Assembly: GCA_029582155.1 (NCBI GenBank)
Contig: CM055901.1
Location: forward strand, 52,023,206 to 52,087,205
Direction: 5' to 3'
Length of the DNA: 64,000 nucleotides
Origin: Panopea generosa
Taxonomy: Eukaryota; Mollusca; Bivalvia; Adapedonta; Hiatellidae
This document shows positions 22,946 through 36,100 of the stretch, in pieces. Position numbers and translations under genes: made by a program. Every line of letters starts with the position of its first letter. Position 1 is the first letter of the stretch. The notes under the pieces were generated by a model, which was given only the letters and a program-made list of their open reading frames with translations, was not told the DNA's origin and made no database searches.

Positions 22946-25490
22946 AAAAAAATGTTTTTTTATTTTTATATCTATTGAGTTATATACATTAGAACAAGGG
23001 AATTAACTAGTGTAATACTTATTTGTTAATAAGGGAGATAAATGACATGACACCTCTTGGTGCACAAACCCATTGAGAAATAAAAATGCATGAATACCGT
23101 AACGAAGATAATATTTAAATGTTTGTATTGAAATTAACAAAATGTGCCTTCTATGTCAATATATTGCAGAGAAGTCTTTGTTGTAATACTTAAATATCAG
23201 AATTTAAAGTAATATGTTGTTTGCTTTATACTTAATATAAAATTAGAAAAATAGTTTTTCTTTTATCAAAAATGCAGATTTTTATTTATGTATGTATTCC
23301 TTTTCTATTGATGATGTCCCTGGTGTTATCGGCCATTATGTTTGTCAATATGTCAAATTCTCGCAACCTGCCAGATAGGGTCTACCATATTTGGTATTGT
23401 CCACCTTAATTTGATATTTGTGATTTAAGGTTATGGGTGCAACATTTGATCTCTCAGAATATTTACCAAGTAAAGATGGGTCATTTATGGACTACCGGTA
23501 GTTCTATTTCTGTAGGCTCTTGAAGTATAATAGTATCATTATTTTTTTTAATTTTAACATTTTGAATGCCCCATCACATGCAACTATGATTTATTAGCAA
23601 GCGTTTTTAGTCAGTTGTACTGTAAATTCAAAATAATTGGTTGTTTACCACCTACATGCACCATGTTTGGTAAAATTCCTTTAAAAAAAGTACATTAATG
23701 AATATAAACAATCTTTGGGGACCTGAATAATGTTTTTCCTCCTAACCCATTACATAATATAATATCTTTACCTTTTTTAACAATGCATCATGGTATACCA
23801 GACCAGGTCTGCATTCAGCATGGTTAAAAACACAAACAGTGACCAAGTAACGAAACGTAAACAGAAATCAGACATCAGCGCTGTCCCTCAATTTCTAAAC
23901 AAGTGAACAGCTCTCAGAGGCATTTGCTGTGTTAGCCAATGTTGAAAGCAAACATGTCGTTCAGTTGACTTCTGTTTCCAAATGTTTGCAAACAAATTAA
24001 AAGTTTAAGCGAACTGAACACAGCCCAGAACATGGTGTATTTAAATAAACATTTGCAATATTATAGGTTATGTACAATCATTATTTTCCATTTCTGTATA
24101 TGTTTTGTTATATATGTATATGGTGTAGTTTTACTAATTTTTTAAATGTTGTGTTCATGTCTCTGTTTAAGCTGGATGCAAGTCAACGTTATTGTCTGAG
24201 ATTGTGTATTAGTACCATACTGGTTGTGGAACTGGTTTGCCCAGTCACACATTCATGTTCGCTCTATATCTTCCACATGTATGGACCAATTTTTAAATAA
24301 CTTTACAGAAGTGTTCAGCATATCATGATGATAAATTGTACGCAAAACTTGGTTGGCTATCTCAAAGGTCAAGATCAAATACAGTGCAATTTGATGGTTG
24401 GTATTTCCGTATACTGCATTGTTGGTTGTGTCTGGCCTGTTACTTCAGATGCACTGTCAAATATTCAAATAACTTCACAGAAATGTTCAGCATAACGTGA
24501 CGGTGTTGTATGCAACACCTGAGTGGCTACCTCAAAGGTCCCAGTTGTAAAAGATTCGCACATATGGAAGCTGCGTATTTCCACAGAAGTGTTCAGCAAC
24601 ATGTATCATAGCTATAGCGCAACTGTCTGGCTGATTTACCTGTCTACCATTATTTTCAAGTGACACATTTTGAACATTTTTAAGATATAAACAACTCAAA
24701 ATATCATTGGTAAAAGTTAAAAACCAAACCTACTTCAATTATTGTTGTCAACCAGAAGGGTACTTTGTTTTTAATGGTAATTTTCACTTAATTATTTTGA
24801 ACATTTCCATGCTTACCATACTTTACAGTCTCGTAACAAAATTCTTACGCTCTTTTAATTTTTCCAGGAGAAAGTTTGTAATTGGATACTTTAGTCATTA
24901 CTCTTGAAATTGTTTTTATTTTCTTTTATATCCGAGTTTAATAATTGTTAAACTCTTAGTTTCTTTCCAGAATTTCCTCAAGATTGGATTAAAATGTAAA
25001 CACTAACTTTTCTTCCTATGCTACTATTAAATTTCTACTATGAAAATACGGACAATATTTAGTTTAACTCATGCGGGAGGGTTCCGCCAGACCTTGTGAT
25101 CAAGAGTGTTTTAGGCGATATAAGGCAAAAAACTGTTTTACATACATTGGCATAGTGAATATATGACATAAATCTCAGGCAGTAACAAGTTGTGCGACAT
25201 GCCAGCTTGTCGGTAAGATCCAGGATGTTGTTCTTGTTGTTTTAAATAAATGTTGACATTTCATGATAATTAGATGCAAGTGTATGAGGTGAATGTCATG
25301 AATGTTTTTTTGTAATTGAACATTTGGCACTCCTTAATAAATAAAAACATTAAACTCTTGATTAACCCAGTTTTCCTTCAGTCTCTCATTTTCCCAATCA
25401 TAATGATGGTAGAGTTGTGGAGTCTGGACAGGAATTAAATATTAAAATTATAAAATATTCTTGAATTTGACATACATGGTTAAAACTACA
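22946..25490. other. intergenic; one degenerate repeat of about 180 bp
   Basis: No gene seen. At 24301-24600, TTCACAGAAGTGTTCAGCAT-like sequence recurs about three times and GGCTATCTCAAAGGTC / GGCTACCTCAAAGGTC twice, a degenerate tandem repeat. The rest is AT-rich and featureless. Confidence 0.5.
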
Positions 25491-25639
25491 ATTGGAAATT
25501 CATGACCTTAAAATACAGCGAGTATCAATTTTTCTTGTTATACATGTACTGTGCTTGCATTGTCATAATCAACCCCTGTGTAATTTACAAATATTTATAC
25601 GCTCAGACACAAAGTATATGTGGGATATATACATGTCGC

Positions 25640-27775
25640 ACTCGTCCATCTGTCAGTACGTCTGTCTGTGGACAATTTTTGTAAACACTATTTCTCAGCA
25701 ATCATTGGTTCAATCAAACTTCACATGGGTGACTGGTACCAAACCTAGTTGTGCATATCGTCTGCGTGTTGCACAAGAATAATTTTTAGCTCTATTGATC
25801 AAAGGCCAGAAGTGCTTATGCAATGGTGCGTTGTCTGTCGTCTGTCGTCTCCAAAGTGTGTTAGCAGCACTTTCTCTGAAACCACCAGGCCAATTAAACT
25901 GAAACTTCACATGGATGTTTCACTGTCAAATTTGGGAATTACAAAAATCGTTTTCTTAAGAACCGGTATGTCAGATTTGTTCATTTTTGGCATAAATTAT
26001 CCCTATGTGAAGGGGTTTCATTGCAGATAAAAATTTAGGGGCTAAAATTTATAGGAGCCTGTAAGGAACTTAGAATTTTACATAGTTATACTATGGGAAA
26101 ACAGAAAATTCCTATTTTTTTCATCTAGTCATAGGAAATAAGATTTGGCTCAATAAGGAGAATTGAATTTCCATAAGGGACCAGGGTGGGTCAAAAAAGG
26201 GTTAAAATAGAAAAAATTTAAAAATCTTCTTCTCAATAACTGGTCAGGCAAATTTGTTCATATTTGATATGGATTATCCCGATGACTATGGGTTTAAAGT
26301 TTGTACAAATCAAGGGTCTTGTATTTATAGGGCCCTGTAAGGGGACTTTGAGTTTTATATAGGAATACTATTGGAAAACGGAAAATTCTTTTTTATTTTT
26401 CATTTATGACTTTTTTTTCAGTTTGAGTTTTGAAGCAACTTTATTAGTTACCGGTATAACAGATATGATTTTGTTTGATATGAAGGATTTTTTGATTTTC
26501 TAAACAGGGCCAGGTGGGGTCACAAAATGATTAAAATATAACATTGTCATAAATCTTATTTTTAACAACTGGTCAGTCAAATTTGTTCATATTTGATATA
26601 AATTATCCCTATGAATAAGAAATCTTAGTTTGTTCAAATCAAGGGACACTGGGATATATAGAGGTCCTGTAAGGGTCTTTGAGTTTAACATAGGAATACT
26701 ATGGGAAAATGGAAAATTCTCATTTTTTTGTCCATTTGGGTAAATATGTTTTTTAATTTGAAATCTAAAGCATTGTTTAGTAACAATAAATTTGATTTTG
26801 TTCAATAAAGAGGATTGAATTTCCATAAGTGGCCAGGGGGCAAATGGGGCAATAAGGTTAAAATTCGGAATTTTAACAAATTTCCTCTCAATAACCTTTC
26901 AGTCAAACTAGTTCATATTTGATATAAATTATCCTTACATCAGCAAGGATTGAATATTCTGCATATTAAGGGGCTTGGATATATAATGGGACCATGTAAT
27001 GTGACTTACATAGGAATATTATAGGGAAAACTGATTTTTTTTCATTTTATAACATGTGTACAAAAAAAACTTCTTTTTAAAATTTGAATAATTTCTACTC
27101 ATAACAAATCGCTAAGAGTGGGTAATTGAAGTTCTGACAAATTAAGGGGCTGGGTTGAATAAAGTTTCTGTACAGGAGACTATATTTTTTTTAAAAAATG
27201 AATGGTATGGGAATTTAAAGTATTTCCTTTTCATAGCAATTAAGTTTTTGTTCAGTATGGGTGTGGTGGGGGTATTTATCCATATGTTGTTAAGACGACA
27301 CCCCCAAAGAGGGTAAATATTGTGGAATTTTCAAAAACAGCTATGGCCACTATGGGTCAGTAGAGCGTCCTCAGGCCCTCTTGGGTCTCTTGTTTAATGT
27401 GTTCTGGCCCTTTAAATTTTTTCATACATATTTTTCCGTACATGGACAATTTTTATGATCACTATTTCTAAGCATTGATTGGCTGGAATTCAATGAATTT
27501 TCACAAGAGTGACTGGTACCAAGTCTAGTTGTGCATATCGTCTGTGTGTTGCGCAAGAATAATTTTTGAATGTGTTCTGGCCCTTTGAATTTTTCATACA
27601 TATTTTTCCGTACGTGGACAATTTTTGTGATCACTATTTCTCAGCAACCATTGGCCAGAATTCAATGAAACTCCACATGGGTGACTGGTACCAAGCCTAG
27701 TTGTGCATGTTGTCGGCATGTTGCACAAGAGTAATTGTTTACTGAGTAATGGCCCTTTGGATTTTTCATACATAT
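25640..27775. repeat. complex repeat: about 325-bp units flanked by about 175-bp units
   Basis: GTCAGGCAAATTTGTTCATA-like sequence with ATTTGATATAAATTATCC recurs near 26246, 26572 and 26900, with CTATGGGAAAACAGAAAATT forms between; unit about 325 bp, three to four diverged copies (26030-27010). A second unit, with GTGACTGGTACCAAGCCTAG, GTTGTGCATATCGTC and CATACATATTTTTCCGTAC, occurs at 25660-25790, 27420-27595 and 27596-27770. This looks like an old composite transposable element without coding capacity. Confidence 0.7.
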
Positions 27776-27794
27776 TTTTTTTACTTAAAATGTA

Positions 27795-28005
27795 AGCCTG
27801 GCCACAGTCTCTGTGATGATATTGGACATTGCATCTTGTTTCCAACTACTGAATCAAGTGGAAAATTTTCCAGTTACTTGTGGAGATAGGTCAGTGCTCA
27901 AGGACTGGTTAACCTTCCAGGATCCCAGGGAAGAGTGGTTAGGTTTACTGATTATCTGTTAGCCTTAAATGGCATAAAAATGATGCTAAATATTCAAACT
28001 TACAA
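27795..28005 (+). mobile_element. SINE family A, head-less copy
   Basis: Shares CCACAGTCTCTGTGATGATA, TCCAGTTACTTGTGGAGATA, CTTCCAGGATCCCAG and the ATGATGCTAAATATTCAAAC 3' end with the copy at 22409. The 5' head is largely absent. Confidence 0.75.
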
Positions 28006-29642
28006 AAATAAAAAATTGTTTAACATTACCCAACTACCACATACCAACACAAGGTATGCAAACAAGATCTTTTGAGTGCAAACCATGGTTAGTTTGATAT
28101 GATTTAGTTTAGTAATATACTAACAGCATGTGCTAACTTTGTCACATGTCTAAAAACATTTTATAAATATATATTTAACTGAGTCTATTTTTAAATTATT
28201 TAGTATGGAAAAATGAAGAACTAAAATAAAATGTCCATATCATATTTTATTGAAATAATAATTCTATTTCCTTAATTTCCACATAAGAGGGCAGAGTAAT
28301 ATAAATATTTTGAAAATAAAAACAATTTCAACAGTTCATCTCTAATTGCCTCTAGATTTAAATTAATGGATAGCAGAATGAATAAAATGCATAATTATCA
28401 ATAGTCTCTGATATATAAAAATCTAATTTGTAATTTTCACACAAAGTCAATATATCACTCAAGTGTTATATATTACAGATTAAAATAAAAATTAGCACTT
28501 GCTAAATGTGCTACCATCTACCCAAACGTCAAATTACAGGCTGGTCCAGGATTGTGTCTATCTGACTGTCCTTGCGTATACAAGTCTTGTCTAGACATAA
28601 CAACAGTCCTTGGGTTCCAGCCTGTGTGAAATGCAGTGCGTTCTGGTATGTGCTGGCCATTGCCGAATCCTACCAACCCCACCCTCTGTGGGTCAAACAA
28701 AACCCCAACCCTCCTAAGAACTAAATATGTTGAAACATCAAATCTGCCTCAAGACGCTAAATTAACTGCTTGACCAAGTAAATCTACCAAAACAGTTTAT
28801 AAACATGCATAAATATGAACGATGATGTAAAATTTGATGATCCTTTTGACCATAAATGGAATTAAAACCATTGTCAATTTCATCCACTATATTGGCAGAC
28901 TCGTGCAATTAAATTTTGTTTCTAAAATACAAAATAAACTACAAATATTTGATGCCTATATCTCACAGAATGGTTATGCTAAAAGTGTCCATTTCTGCAT
29001 AAAACTATATCAGATAAATTATAAGAAAGATTCTCACATGTCAATGAAGGTCAAGGTCATAGTAAGACCACAATATTACGCTGATCTCGGCAGATTTGAT
29101 ATTTGTGATTTTGAGGCAGTTTTGGTATTACATACTTTGTTCCATTTTAATAATCACACAGTTAAATAATGTGCCACCTTCGGCATTATTAAAGTATCAC
29201 ATACAATGTTAAATATCACAGACTAAACATGTAAAATTAATATAAATGTAAAAAAAATCCAACAAGTAAAACAACTTAATAAAGATCAATAAGTCCTTAT
29301 AGGCATAACTTTAAATATACAAATACATGAAAAATTGGAAAATGAAAAGAATAACTAGTAATCTTTTTTTCTCCAAAAATTTAATAAAAAAACAAATAAA
29401 TACATGTATATAAAAACAAAGTAAGATGATGAGATGACAAAGAAATGTTTAAATTTAATGATAAAGGCAATTGTCCATGAACAGTGAACCTGTAAAAAAG
29501 TAAAAAAAGTTGGTTAAATAAAAACTTGAATTTTAAGTCCAATATAGCTTTATTAACAATTTTTGTATTATTTAAACAGTCTGACTTAATGAATATATAA
29601 TAAAACAATAATTGCACTTTGTTGTTTATATTTGAGTGTTGT
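28006..29642. other. intergenic, nothing recognised
   Basis: AT-rich. A 111-codon open frame at 28834-29169 (plus) has no start context, splice sites or recognisable motif; I leave it uncalled. Confidence 0.45.
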
Positions 29643-29648
29643 TTTATT
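29643..29648 (-). terminator. SPEF2: polyadenylation signal AATAAA of SPEF2
   Basis: AATAAA on the minus strand, 23 nt after the TAA stop (29672-29674). This implies a very short 3' UTR of roughly 40-50 nt; other AATAAA-like sites lie further left, so a longer UTR is possible. Confidence 0.45.
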
Positions 29649-29671
29649 TGGTCTATTGTCTTGTCAACACT

Positions 29672-32600
29672 TTAATCCATAGTTTTGGTGCTGTGTGCAT
29701 CCAGATTGTCTCCAGAAGAGAGAATATTCTTCAAATCCTGAAAATAAAACACAACATGTGTTAATTTAATCACTTGTATTGAGGAAATACACAAATATCA
29801 TAATATACAAAGAAATAAAAAGCCATATTTTACAATTAACATGTAATACGGGTAAACTGAAAAGTGAGCACAAAACAGAGCAGAAGAGCTGCGGATAAAG
29901 TCATAGTTGACCACTCATGCTAGAGGTTTTGGGTTCAAGTCTTAGCTCAACCTAATACTACTAAAAAAAACCCACTCCATACAGGTTCTACATAGGAAGG
30001 GGACTCGAAAGCAGGTCATAAGAGTGCTGAGTTTTCTTGGCAATAAATCTTAAATAAATTAGTTTTGAACTATGTACATCAACAAACATCTGCATGGAAC
30101 TATGTACATCAACAAATATTTGCATGGAACTATGTACATCAACAAATATTTGCACAGAACTATGTACATCAACAAATATTTGCACAGAACTATGTACATC
30201 AACAAACATCTGCATGGAACTATGTACATCAACAAATATTTGCATGGAACTATGTACATCAACAAATATTTGCACAGAACTATGTACATCAACAAATATC
30301 TGCATGGAACTATGTACATCAACAAAAATCTGCATGGAACTATGTACATCAACAATTATCTGCATGGAACTATGTACATCAACAAATATCTGCATGGTTA
30401 CTTCCAGGAAGAGCAACTGCAGAGAAAACAAGTTATTTCCAAATCCCTCGATGTATGACAAAGTTACAGAACAAACACAAGATAAGAGTACTTTTCATAT
30501 GTTAAGCCTCTAAGCGTGACCTTCACATTCAAGCTACTGATGAGTGTTACACGTGATGCACCATGTCATTGTGGTCCTTTATGAAATTTATAAATCCTTC
30601 CAATTGTAACGAAGTTATGGACAGAATAAAATTTCAGATAATCGCACAATATGCTGGGCCAACACTGCGGCTTCTATATGCCACCTTTTGGGGGAATAAT
30701 AAAAAGACCATTCACATATAAACTGTTCATATGAGCCACCAGGACTGGTTTGTAGCTAAAACAACAGGCATCTAAATAAATAATACTACAAAACTTACCA
30801 GGGCTTTGAAAGTCTGACATGCATGTACTATATCTTGTATGAGGGGGTGTTCTACAAGTATCTTAAATGGCACTGGGTCCAATGATTCATTGCCCAACTC
30901 CTGGTACACACTGGCAAGTCGCTCCTGAAATAGTGTACAACATGTTTATGAAACAATGTCCAAGCGTAAGATTGTATTAGAGAAAATAATTTACAATGCA
31001 TGATAAACATAGTATGAAATCCTTATGAATATGTAAAACTTTATCTTTAAACATAAATGGAAGTGCTTTTTAAATATTTAAGTGTTCTTGATACCTAATA
31101 ACTAGACATATTAGAAACAATAACTTCAAATTACTAAAAGATCATAATAAAATATAATGAAATACACTTTTACTGCATATTCAGACTAGAAATTTGTCCA
31201 TTGGATATGAATGCCGCCACTTAATTTACTAGTAAACTACCAAAAAATGAAAATGGAAAGGGTGCTCCTAGAAAATTGTCAAATATCAAACTGGACCAGT
31301 ATTTTAAAATTACACATGTACACACTAAACATGAGAGGTAGCATTTAATGTCCCTTCAACATTTCTTGGAATGGTGGGGGCATAAATAAGGTATAACATA
31401 CATGTCTATGACGGTCAAACCACTTGTTAAACTTCTTTGATTTAATGGCAAGACATTTGTAACAATTCTTGAGGAACATGGAATTTAATTCCTAGATGAA
31501 AAATAGAAACAATTAGTATGTGGTCTTTTGTTTTTGTAAAGAACCTCACCAACTTATTCTGAAAGATACAGAGCATATATACAAGCAGACAGACAGACAA
31601 ACATACTCTAGATGTAGCATCTTCAGGATCTGCAGTGACAGAGAATCTGTGACTGTCTCCCTTAGCACTCTCTCCATGGTGCAGGGTACGGTACAGGGCT
31701 TCCAGTGGAACTACAGCATCTATAGCCTCGGATGGGATGTCCTCTGGTGGTGGGGGTGGAGTAATGTCCTCTGGATCATCTGGGATGTCCGGGCTAAGGA
31801 AGCATGGAGAGAAAACACATGATATTAGATGTTTGTGTATCAGATGTTTGTGTATCAGATGTTTGTGTATCAGATGTTCGTGTACCAGCTGTTTGTGTAC
31901 CAGATGTTCATGGACCAGATTTTTGTGTACCAGATGTTCGTGTACCAGATGTTAATGTATCAGATGTTCATGTATCACAAGTTTATGTATCAGGTGTTCA
32001 GGTATCAGATGGTCATGTATCAGATGTTCATATATCAAATGTTCATGTATCAGATGTTCATGCAGATGTTCATGTATCAGATGTTCATGTACCAGATGTT
32101 CATGTATCAAATGTTTATGTATAAGATGTTCATTTACCAGATGTTCATCTACCAGATATTCATGTATCAGATGTTCGTGTACCAGATGTTCGTGTACCAG
32201 ATATTCATGTATCAGATGTTCTTGTATCAGATGTTCATGTACCAGATGTTTGTGTACCAGATGTTCATGAATCAGGTATCAGATGTTCATGTATCAGATG
32301 TTCATGTAACAGATATTCATGTATCAGATGTTCTATCATATCTATATTAATTATTTCACTACTTATTATCATGCACTACTTGGTGTTACAGATAGTACAA
32401 ATCTTAGTATTTCATGTAAATTTAAATTATTTCACACAATTTACCTGTTGATGACAGAGTCTGCTTTAGTTATGGGTTTCAGAAGTCTTGGCATATGTGT
32501 GCCTGATGCCACACTTAAAGCCCTCATGAAGCCCTCCTGTGCCTGCCCAGATGCACTGAAGTACAGCAGCTGTATAGAGAAAAAACAACTATTATACACG

Positions 32601-33140
32601 TTATTATATATTGGTTTAATCAAACGACTGGAAATGCATCTCCAAAAACTTACAATATAAATATACAGTTAAACATGTCTTAAGCAGCCAGTCAAGTAAA
32701 GGAGCAAAAGTGGTATTTTAAGACAGGTAGTTGCCTGATACAGGTTAATTTACTCTGAAAGCATAGAAATGGGAAAAAGAAAATATTGTTCCTTAAGACA
32801 GGTGGCTACTTAATAGAGGTGACTGCTTAAACAGGTTTGACTGTATGTACAACTAGCATAAAACCAGTGAGTGAGAAAAATACATTTAAAGTAACCAATT
32901 CATTCATCACTATAAATTGTATATACATAATCATCTTCGATTAGTTACATTTTTATTACATTTATAACTGTGTCCATCATTTCCAACATATGTAGATAAA
33001 ATACTTACCATTCCTATGTAATCCAGGACAGCTGGTGTTCTGTTGTGGTCAGCAAAAATATCAAACAGGGCTGCCTTCAGCATTGCAAGACGGTCAAATT
33101 TGAAACCTTCATTGTCAATTGTACTGAACCACAACTCCAT
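29672..33140 (-). CDS. SPEF2: SPEF2 final exons and stop
   Basis: Exons 33009-33140 (MELWFSTIDNEGFKFDRLAM, LDYIGM), 32445-32569 (LLYFSASGQAQEGFMRALSV), 31607-31793 (VVPLEALYRTLHHGESAKGD), 30799-30924 (ERLASVYQELGNESLDPVPF, EHPLIQDIVHACQTFKAL) and 29672-29737 (DLKNILSSGDNLDAHSTKTM, then D and TAA). These match the last part of SPEF2 (LLYFA, YRALSV, KHPFIQDL). An optional in-frame 90-bp exon at 31402-31491 may lie between the third and fourth of these. Confidence 0.9.
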
Positions 33141-36100
33141 CTGCAACAGAAAAACAAGGGAGTCTATAAACTTTGCCATTACACAACTCTCGGTACTCTG
33201 CGTTTGTAACTATTTTTTTTACACCATCTAAGGTACCAGAACACTTTTAACTTTATTAGTTTGCACCATAACACATTGTTAGGAGTGAAAATAAGAATTG
33301 ACTTAGAGCCAAAAATGTCAACCCAAATCTGGCTGAAAGCTACTCTCAGAATAACCTATTTGTTAATGTTGTCATTGAAGTGAAGCACAAGCTAGGTCTC
33401 GAAATACATGAAAACAAAACAAAACTGATTTAAAACAATTATACAAATTTCACTACAATATCTATCATAAAATTCGAAGTGATATTTTCATAAAATATAT
33501 ATATAAATTTCAAATTCAAATTGATCAGTTATTCAATAAATTAGGGCTGCTATTATATATATATCAACTGTTAACCAGAGAGACCCAGTCACCTACCCTG
33601 TCATAGAGATACCCAGTCCCCTACCTTGACATAGAGACCTAGTCATCTATCCTATCATAGAGAGACCCAGTCCCCTACCCTGTCATAGAGATACCCAGTC
33701 CCCTACCCTGTCATATAGATACCCAGTTCCCTACCTTATGACATAGAGCCCCAGTCACCTACCCTGTCATAGAAAAACCCAATCCCCTACCTCGACATAG
33801 AGACCTAGTCATCTATCCTATCATAGAGAGACCCAGGCACCTACCCTATCATAGAGGTACCCAGTCCCCTACCTCATGACATAAAAAACCAGTCACCTAC
33901 CCTGTCATAGAGATACCCAGTCCCCTACCCTATCATAGAGAGATCCAGTCCCCTACCCTATCATAGAGATACCCAGTCCCCTACCTCATGACATAGATAC
34001 CCAGTCATCTATCCTATCATAGAAAGACCCGGTCCCCTACCTCGACATAGAGACCTAGCCATCTATCCTATCATAGAGAGACCCAGGCACCTACCCTATC
34101 ATAGAGGTACCCAGTCCCCTACCTCATGACATAAAAACCCAGTCACCTACCCTGTCATAGAGATACCCAGTCCCCTACTCTATCATAGATAGACCCAGTC
34201 CCCTACCCTATCATAGAGATACCCAGTCCCCTACCTCATGACATAGAGACCCAGTCATCTATCCTATCATAGAGGTACCCAGTCCCCTACCTCATGACAT
34301 AAAAACCCAGTCACCTACCCTATCATAGAGGTACCCAGTCCCCTACCTCATGACATAAAAACCCAGTCACCTACCCTATCATAGAGGTACCCAGTCCCCT
34401 ACCTCATGACATAAAAACCCAGTCACTTACCCTATGACAGAGATACCCAGTCACCTACCATATGACAGAGATACCCAGTCACCTACCCTATGACAGAGAG
34501 ACCCAGTCATCTACCCTATGACAGAGAGACCCAGTCACCTACCCTATGACAGAGAAACCCAGTCACCTAACCTATGACAGAGAGACCCAGTCATGTACCC
34601 TATGACAGAGATTCCCAGTCACCTACCCTATGACAGATAAACCCAGTCACTTACCCTATGACAGAGAGACCCAGTCATCTACCCTATGACAGAGAGACCC
34701 AGTCACCTACCCTATGACAGAGAGACCAAGTCATCTACCCTATGACAGAGAGACCAAGTCATCTACCCTATGACAGAGAGACCCAGTCACCTACCCTATG
34801 ACAGAGAGACCCAGTCACCTACCCTAAGACAGAGAGATCCAGTTACCTACCCTATCATACTGTTCACGAGTGACAAATCCTGTAGTTTTCTGGTCCATCT
34901 CGCGGAACTTTGCCAGTGTCTCCAGAAGTTCAGTCTGTGTTGGCATGGGGATGGGATGTGCCAGGGTGATCAGGAAGCGACGCCAATCTACATACTCATT
35001 GTCGGACGATGCTCCCGTCGCTATATCTTGTATCTGTCAAGTACACAGATGGTGATCAGGTTTGTTTATATAATATAATCAAATATGGGCTAGAAGACAA
35101 TGCTATTTTCTGTTACTGTCTTTCCAAAAATATACAACCTATTTTAATAAAACAGTATATCAATATCTGAGGGAAAACTTGAATCATAATATAACAGGTT
35201 TGCTCTTAAAGATGGAATCTTGCACAAGGTATTATTTTATTTTGATTTTAATGATGCACTAGTGCTTCAGTGTTAACATGAGGTCATGACCTTTCTTTTT
35301 CATGATCGAACCTCACAAATCCTCTGACAATGATCAGCCTCTTTGGATATACTTATAATTGATTTATCAGAAATATCATAAAATGAAAAGTATTATTTTG
35401 TTAAGTTTTGGCCATAATTGATGTCAATATGTTAAACAGTTTTAAATAAAAGAGGTAAATTATATTTCCAAGACAGTCCCATCTGTATATACATTACATA
35501 TACATCAATTCTATTGATTTCTGTTTCGGACATTTGATCTTTATTCTCTTAAAAAAATTGAAAGAAATACAAATAGTTATAAAACCATTCTAAACACTTA
35601 ATGTCATTTATGGTGGAATATTAAATTGGTAGAGGTTGACCTCAGATATGTGGATTCCTCAGATATGTGGATCACCGCCTTTCCAAAATGAAACGGCAGA
35701 CATTCTCAAATGAACTCTGGGTAAGAACAACATTATCATAGTGGATCTACACATGGCAGGAGTAACCGAGTCACATGTTTGAATTATGAAATATACCTGC
35801 TGCTGGGAAATATTGAGCCAAATGTCGGGTAACTGTTCCATCCCATGGGTAACACCCACCATGTTCTCAAATGTCTCCACAAATGACTTGTTAGACATCA
35901 CTCCTGTTGGAGCGGTAGTTTTGAACTGAAATGTAACACAACAAAACAATGGAAAAATAATTTTAACACTAGGAAACAATGTTACATTTAAATGTAGCAA
36001 AAATTAATACTTGCTAAATATGTCAGCAAAATGGAGAAATGAATCTTTATAATCTGTTACTACTCAGGTGAAATATTGACTAAATATGTGTATAACAAGA

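Noticed and set aside
28834..29169. 111-codon open frame in the intergenic gap
   Set aside because: AT-biased composition, no recognisable motif, no splice or polyA context; within chance expectation for this sequence length.
30067..30513. Several overlapping open frames (98 to 157 codons) on both strands
   Set aside because: All come from the 30-bp repeat, whose period is a multiple of three; there is no independent coding signal.
31826..32350. 173-codon frame with MFVYQ repeats
   Set aside because: Translation of a 15-bp minisatellite within a SPEF2 intron, on the antisense strand.
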